A stretch of 9,081 nt of DNA from NCBI GenBank assembly GCA_023452965.1, contig JAEXUU010000192.1, positions 1 to 9,081 on the forward strand, in the 5' to 3' direction. How positions within the stretch are numbered: position 1 is the stretch's first letter; the number at the start of each line of letters is the position of its first letter. Below the pieces are notes generated by a model. The model was not told where the DNA came from, searched no databases, and saw nothing but the letters and a program-made list of their open reading frames with translations. The translations under genes and the position numbers were made by a program. Shown piece by piece: positions 7,205 through 9,081 of this stretch. Source of the stretch: Pseudomonadota bacterium (GTDB taxonomy: Bacteria > Pseudomonadota > Alphaproteobacteria > Rhizobiales > Beijerinckiaceae).

Positions 7205-7717
7205 ATGCGCCTTGCTAGCTCGCTTCTTCCGACATCGCTGCTCTCGGCTCTGTTGCTCCCGTCCGCAGCCGATGCGGAGGCCAGGTTTCGCGTGACGGCA
7301 TCCTGGGTCGAGAACCAGATCGAGCCCGAAGAGCGGACGAGAAACATGCACTTCACCTATCTGGTCACGCTCGGAAGCGACAAGAAGGTGCGGGAAACCA
7401 GCCAAATGCGCATGGAGAGGCGGCGTGCCGGCCCCGCCGACCAGTCCCGTGAATCCCAGCTCGGCGAGACCGGCGGTGGCAGGGCGCTCACGCAATGGAA
7501 AGTCGTCAACGAGTCCACGCTGGTACGACTGACCGGCTGGCGATCTCATACATTTGCGATCTGGCTCCGCACCCAGGGCGACCGATCATGCACCGCCTCT
7601 CTCGAATGGCGCCTGAAACCGGGCTTCACCATCTACGAAAGCTGGTCGTCGATACGTGGCCAGTACCGCAAGTTCACCGAGCCGGCTTGGCCGAGGGCGA
7701 CATGCGAAGTGCTGTGA
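7205..7717 (+). CDS. Small exported protein of unknown family (twin copy 1)
   Basis: A 170-residue protein I cannot assign to a known family. A signal peptide is clear (MRLASSLLPTSLLSALLLPS, cleavage after A22-D23-A24), giving a mature protein of 146 residues that is basic and β-rich in look. It has two cysteines (129 in RSCT, 167 in ATCEVL), suggesting one disulfide bond in the periplasm. Notable blocks shared with the next gene are NESTLVR (102-108), SHTFAIWLRT (114-123) and SLEWRLKPGFT (132-142). The ATG at 7205 is chosen because CGGAG (7191-7195) lies nine bases before it and it begins a proper signal peptide; the frame is open further upstream, but that part overlaps the caspase-like gene. 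The gap from that gene is 37 bases, so an operon is likely. A role with the caspase-like protein is inferred from position only. Confidence 0.82.
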   Translation: MRLASSLLPTSLLSALLLPSAADAEARFRVTASWVENQIEPEERTRNMHFTYLVTLGSDKKVRETSQMRMERRRAGPADQSRESQLGETGGGRALTQWKVVNESTLVRLTGWRSHTFAIWLRTQGDRSCTASLEWRLKPGFTIYESWSSIRGQYRKFTEPAWPRATCEVL

Positions 7718-8289
7718 ACCCTGCCTCGCTTTCCAACGCTTCAGGGCGCCTGCGGCCGATTCTCCGCTATAGGGACTGTGGATGGTTTGCCTGCCTCCTG
7801 ATCGTCGGGGCGCTATTCCTTCCCGTACTGTTCAGCTCGACAGCCCATGCGGAAGTGCGGTTCCGCCTCTCCCTGGCCTGGGTGACACCTGTGATCGAGC
7901 CGAGGCCGGGCGACCGCTTGGTTCAGGCGAGCTTCATGGTGACCCTCGCGGACAAAGGGAAGGTGACCGAGACAGTCTCCCGGACTTCAGGCCGCCGGCG
8001 GCAATCCAGCTTTCAGGAGCGGGAAGCTGATCTCGGGGACGAACTCGGCGGCCGCTCCGGCGCCCAATGGCGGGTCCTCAACGAGAGCACGCTGGTGCGG
8101 GTGGCAGCCCGGCCCTCCCACACTTTCGCGATCTGGCTGCGCACAGATGGCAGCCGTTCCTGCACCGTTTCACTGGAATGGCGCCTGAAGCCGGGCTTCA
8201 CCGCCTTCGAAGGCCGCTCGCGGCGGGACAGGGAACCGAGGATCTACACGCAGCCGCGCGTGCAGGAGGCGACTTGCGAAGTGCTGTGA
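7277..8289 (+). repeat. Tandem gene duplication, unit about 572-575 bases
   Basis: The mature parts of the two small genes (7277-7717 and 7852-8289) are direct repeats. From 7544 onward and 8116 onward the match is ungapped at 572 bases. The best-kept stretches are those coding for SHTFAIWLRT and SLEWRLKPGFT and the final 22 bases (7696-7717 and 8268-8289), which differ at one base. The signal-peptide regions differ in length (72 and 150 bases) and do not obviously match. Confidence 0.85.
7702..8289 (+). CDS. Small exported protein of unknown family (twin copy 2)
   Basis: A 195-residue paralogue of the preceding protein, also of unknown function. Residues 1-50 make a longer export signal (basic n-region, core LLIVGALFLPVLF, cleavage after A48-H49-A50), leaving a 145-residue mature part. 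The last 57 residues align with copy 1 without a gap, including NESTLVR, SHTFAIWLRT, RSCT, SLEWRLKPGFT and the terminal ATCEVL; Cys154 and Cys192 match the two Cys of copy 1. The middle of the mature part (about 65-120) is much less conserved. The ATG at 7702 overlaps the end of copy 1 by 16 bases in another frame and is preceded by GAGG (7693-7696) at five bases, so translation is probably coupled. A GTG at 7714 is an alternative start. The frame is open upstream to 7495, but that part only shadows copy 1. Confidence 0.82.
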   Translation: MRSAVNPASLSNASGRLRPILRYRDCGWFACLLIVGALFLPVLFSSTAHAEVRFRLSLAWVTPVIEPRPGDRLVQASFMVTLADKGKVTETVSRTSGRRRQSSFQEREADLGDELGGRSGAQWRVLNESTLVRVAARPSHTFAIWLRTDGSRSCTVSLEWRLKPGFTAFEGRSRRDREPRIYTQPRVQEATCEVL

Positions 8290-8447
8290 TCGCGCGCCGA
8301 CCCGGATTTACGGGCCGGGAATCACATAATTCGGAGCATTCGCAGTAAGGTTAAATTCGCTCGACCATTGAAAGGCGATCGGCGCGAGAGCATGACCCTG
8401 ACGCTGGCGTGCCTACCGGGCTGCCGTCGGGAATGCTCAGGACGCGC
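8290..8447. other. Intergenic gap before the acyltransferase
   Basis: The gap is 158 bases and locally A+T-richer around 8345-8375. A short imperfect hairpin (CCCGG 8301-8305 with CCGGG 8315-8319) has no T run after it. The ten bases ATTCGGAGCA (8329-8338) also occur just before twin copy 1 (7188-7197). A TTGAAA at 8368-8373 could be a -35 box, but no convincing -10 follows. I see no confident promoter, terminator or RNA gene. Confidence 0.4.
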
Positions 8448-9081
8448 ATGCCAAGCTTCTATCGATCCGCGCCGAGCGCCGGAGACATTCTCAGGGCGAA
8501 CAATGGCGAAGGACCCGGCTTCAACGCCTTGCGGCTCGCCCTCTCGGTCTTGATCCTCGCCGTGCATTCCGGCTGGGTTGCGGGCGCCGATACGAGCCAG
8601 GACTGGGAAGGGCTTCAGGGCCTGTTCCGGCTCAGCCTGGTGCCGGCCTTCTTCGCGCTCAGCGGCTTCCTCATCACCGGCAGCGCCCTGCGCACGGGGG
8701 CGGTCAAGCCCTTTATCACGCTGCGCCTCATCCGCATCTTCCCGGCACTTTTCGTCGAGGTGACGCTTTCTGCGCTGGTGCTCGGGCCGATCTTCACGAC
8801 TTTCCTGCTGGCGGACTATTTCCGCGACATCCGCTTCCTGGAATATTTCGGCAACATCGTCGGTCGCATCCGCTTCGAGCTGCCCGGCGTGTTCGAGACG
8901 AACCCGTTGCCGAACACGGTCAACCAGAACCTCTGGACGCTGAAGCCCGAATTCTACTGCTATATCCTGATGGCGCTGATGATCTATTTCGGCATCGTCA
9001 GGAGCCGCCGAACCTTCACCTCGTTCGTGGTCGTGCTCTCGGCCGCCGCCACCGTGGCGGCCTACGCCTACGGCTTCGGCG
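8448..9081 (+). CDS. Acyltransferase-3 family membrane protein (N-terminal part, runs off the window)
   Basis: An open frame of 211 codons continues past the window edge with no stop. The protein is a multi-helix membrane acyltransferase of the OafA/NodX type, which adds acetyl or other acyl groups to surface sugars, O-antigen, exopolysaccharide or peptidoglycan. Family marks: Arg29 and His40 form the R-x10-H motif (ALRLALSVLILAVHS), FFALSGFLITGS (68-79), LRLIRIFPAL (92-101), and NLWTLKPEFYCYI (161-173), matching the family LWSLxxExxxY pattern. The ATG at 8448 has AGGA (8439-8442) five bases upstream; an in-frame ATG at 8433 would add five residues and is possible. The substrate cannot be told from the fragment. 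The 158-base gap from the previous gene suggests a separate unit, though all genes point the same way. Confidence 0.9.
   Translation, partial: MPSFYRSAPSAGDILRANNGEGPGFNALRLALSVLILAVHSGWVAGADTSQDWEGLQGLFRLSLVPAFFALSGFLITGSALRTGAVKPFITLRLIRIFPALFVEVTLSALVLGPIFTTFLLADYFRDIRFLEYFGNIVGRIRFELPGVFETNPLPNTVNQNLWTLKPEFYCYILMALMIYFGIVRSRRTFTSFVVVLSAAATVAAYAYGFG

Noticed and set aside
7495..7701. Upstream in-frame extension of twin copy 2.
   Set aside because: It lies wholly inside copy 1, and the 69 added residues would push the signal peptide into the middle of the protein.
7188..8338. ATTCGGAGCA repeated before twin copy 1 (7188-7197) and after twin copy 2 (8329-8338) as attachment-type direct repeats of a mobile unit.
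   Set aside because: Ten bases in 1.1 kb is weak, and there is no integrase, transposase or composition change to support mobility.
1..9081. tRNA, rRNA, CRISPR array, insertion sequence or phage genes.
   Set aside because: No cloverleaf-like sequence, spaced repeats, transposase motifs or inverted terminal repeats were seen on either strand.

Overview
The window is a G+C-rich, densely coded stretch with every recognised gene on the plus strand. The first third is a flagellar gene cluster in the order fliE-fliQ-fliR-flhB, followed directly by a CckA-type hybrid histidine kinase. That order, the CckA, and an exported caspase-like protein with a Cys-rich tail together point to an alphaproteobacterium, most likely of the order Hyphomicrobiales (Rhizobiales; Bosea- or Methylobacterium-like). 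The genus is a guess from gene content, not from a marker gene.

Layout: 1-113 holds the last codons of fliE (rod/MS-ring junction protein). fliQ (157-423), fliR (504-1262) and flhB (1275-2342) encode three membrane parts of the flagellar type III export gate. After 84 bases comes an 834-residue CckA-like kinase (2427-4931) with two membrane helices, three PAS-like regions, an intact kinase core and an intact receiver domain. CckA is the upstream phosphate source for CtrA, which in alphaproteobacteria controls flagellar genes among others, so a flagellar regulator lies next to its likely indirect targets.

The 160-base gap at 4932-5091 holds a perfect 8-bp hairpin and weak promoter-like boxes, and probably marks a transcription-unit boundary. 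After it comes a second, less understood block. A 691-residue exported caspase-like (peptidase C14 fold) protein (5092-7167) carries a His109/Cys160 dyad, a long coiled coil containing a 71-residue tandem repeat, and a Cys-rich C-terminus. Two small exported paralogues of unknown function follow (7205-7717 and 7702-8289). They arose by tandem duplication and overlap by 16 bases. The three genes lie 37 bases apart or overlap, so they are probably one operon acting in the periplasm or at the envelope.

After a 158-base gap, the window ends inside a membrane acyltransferase of the acyltransferase-3 family (8448 to the window edge). I saw no tRNA, rRNA, CRISPR array, insertion sequence or phage gene. 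The part most worth attention is the caspase-like protein with its twin small secreted proteins. The caspase architecture is familiar in this group of bacteria, but I do not recognise the twin family.
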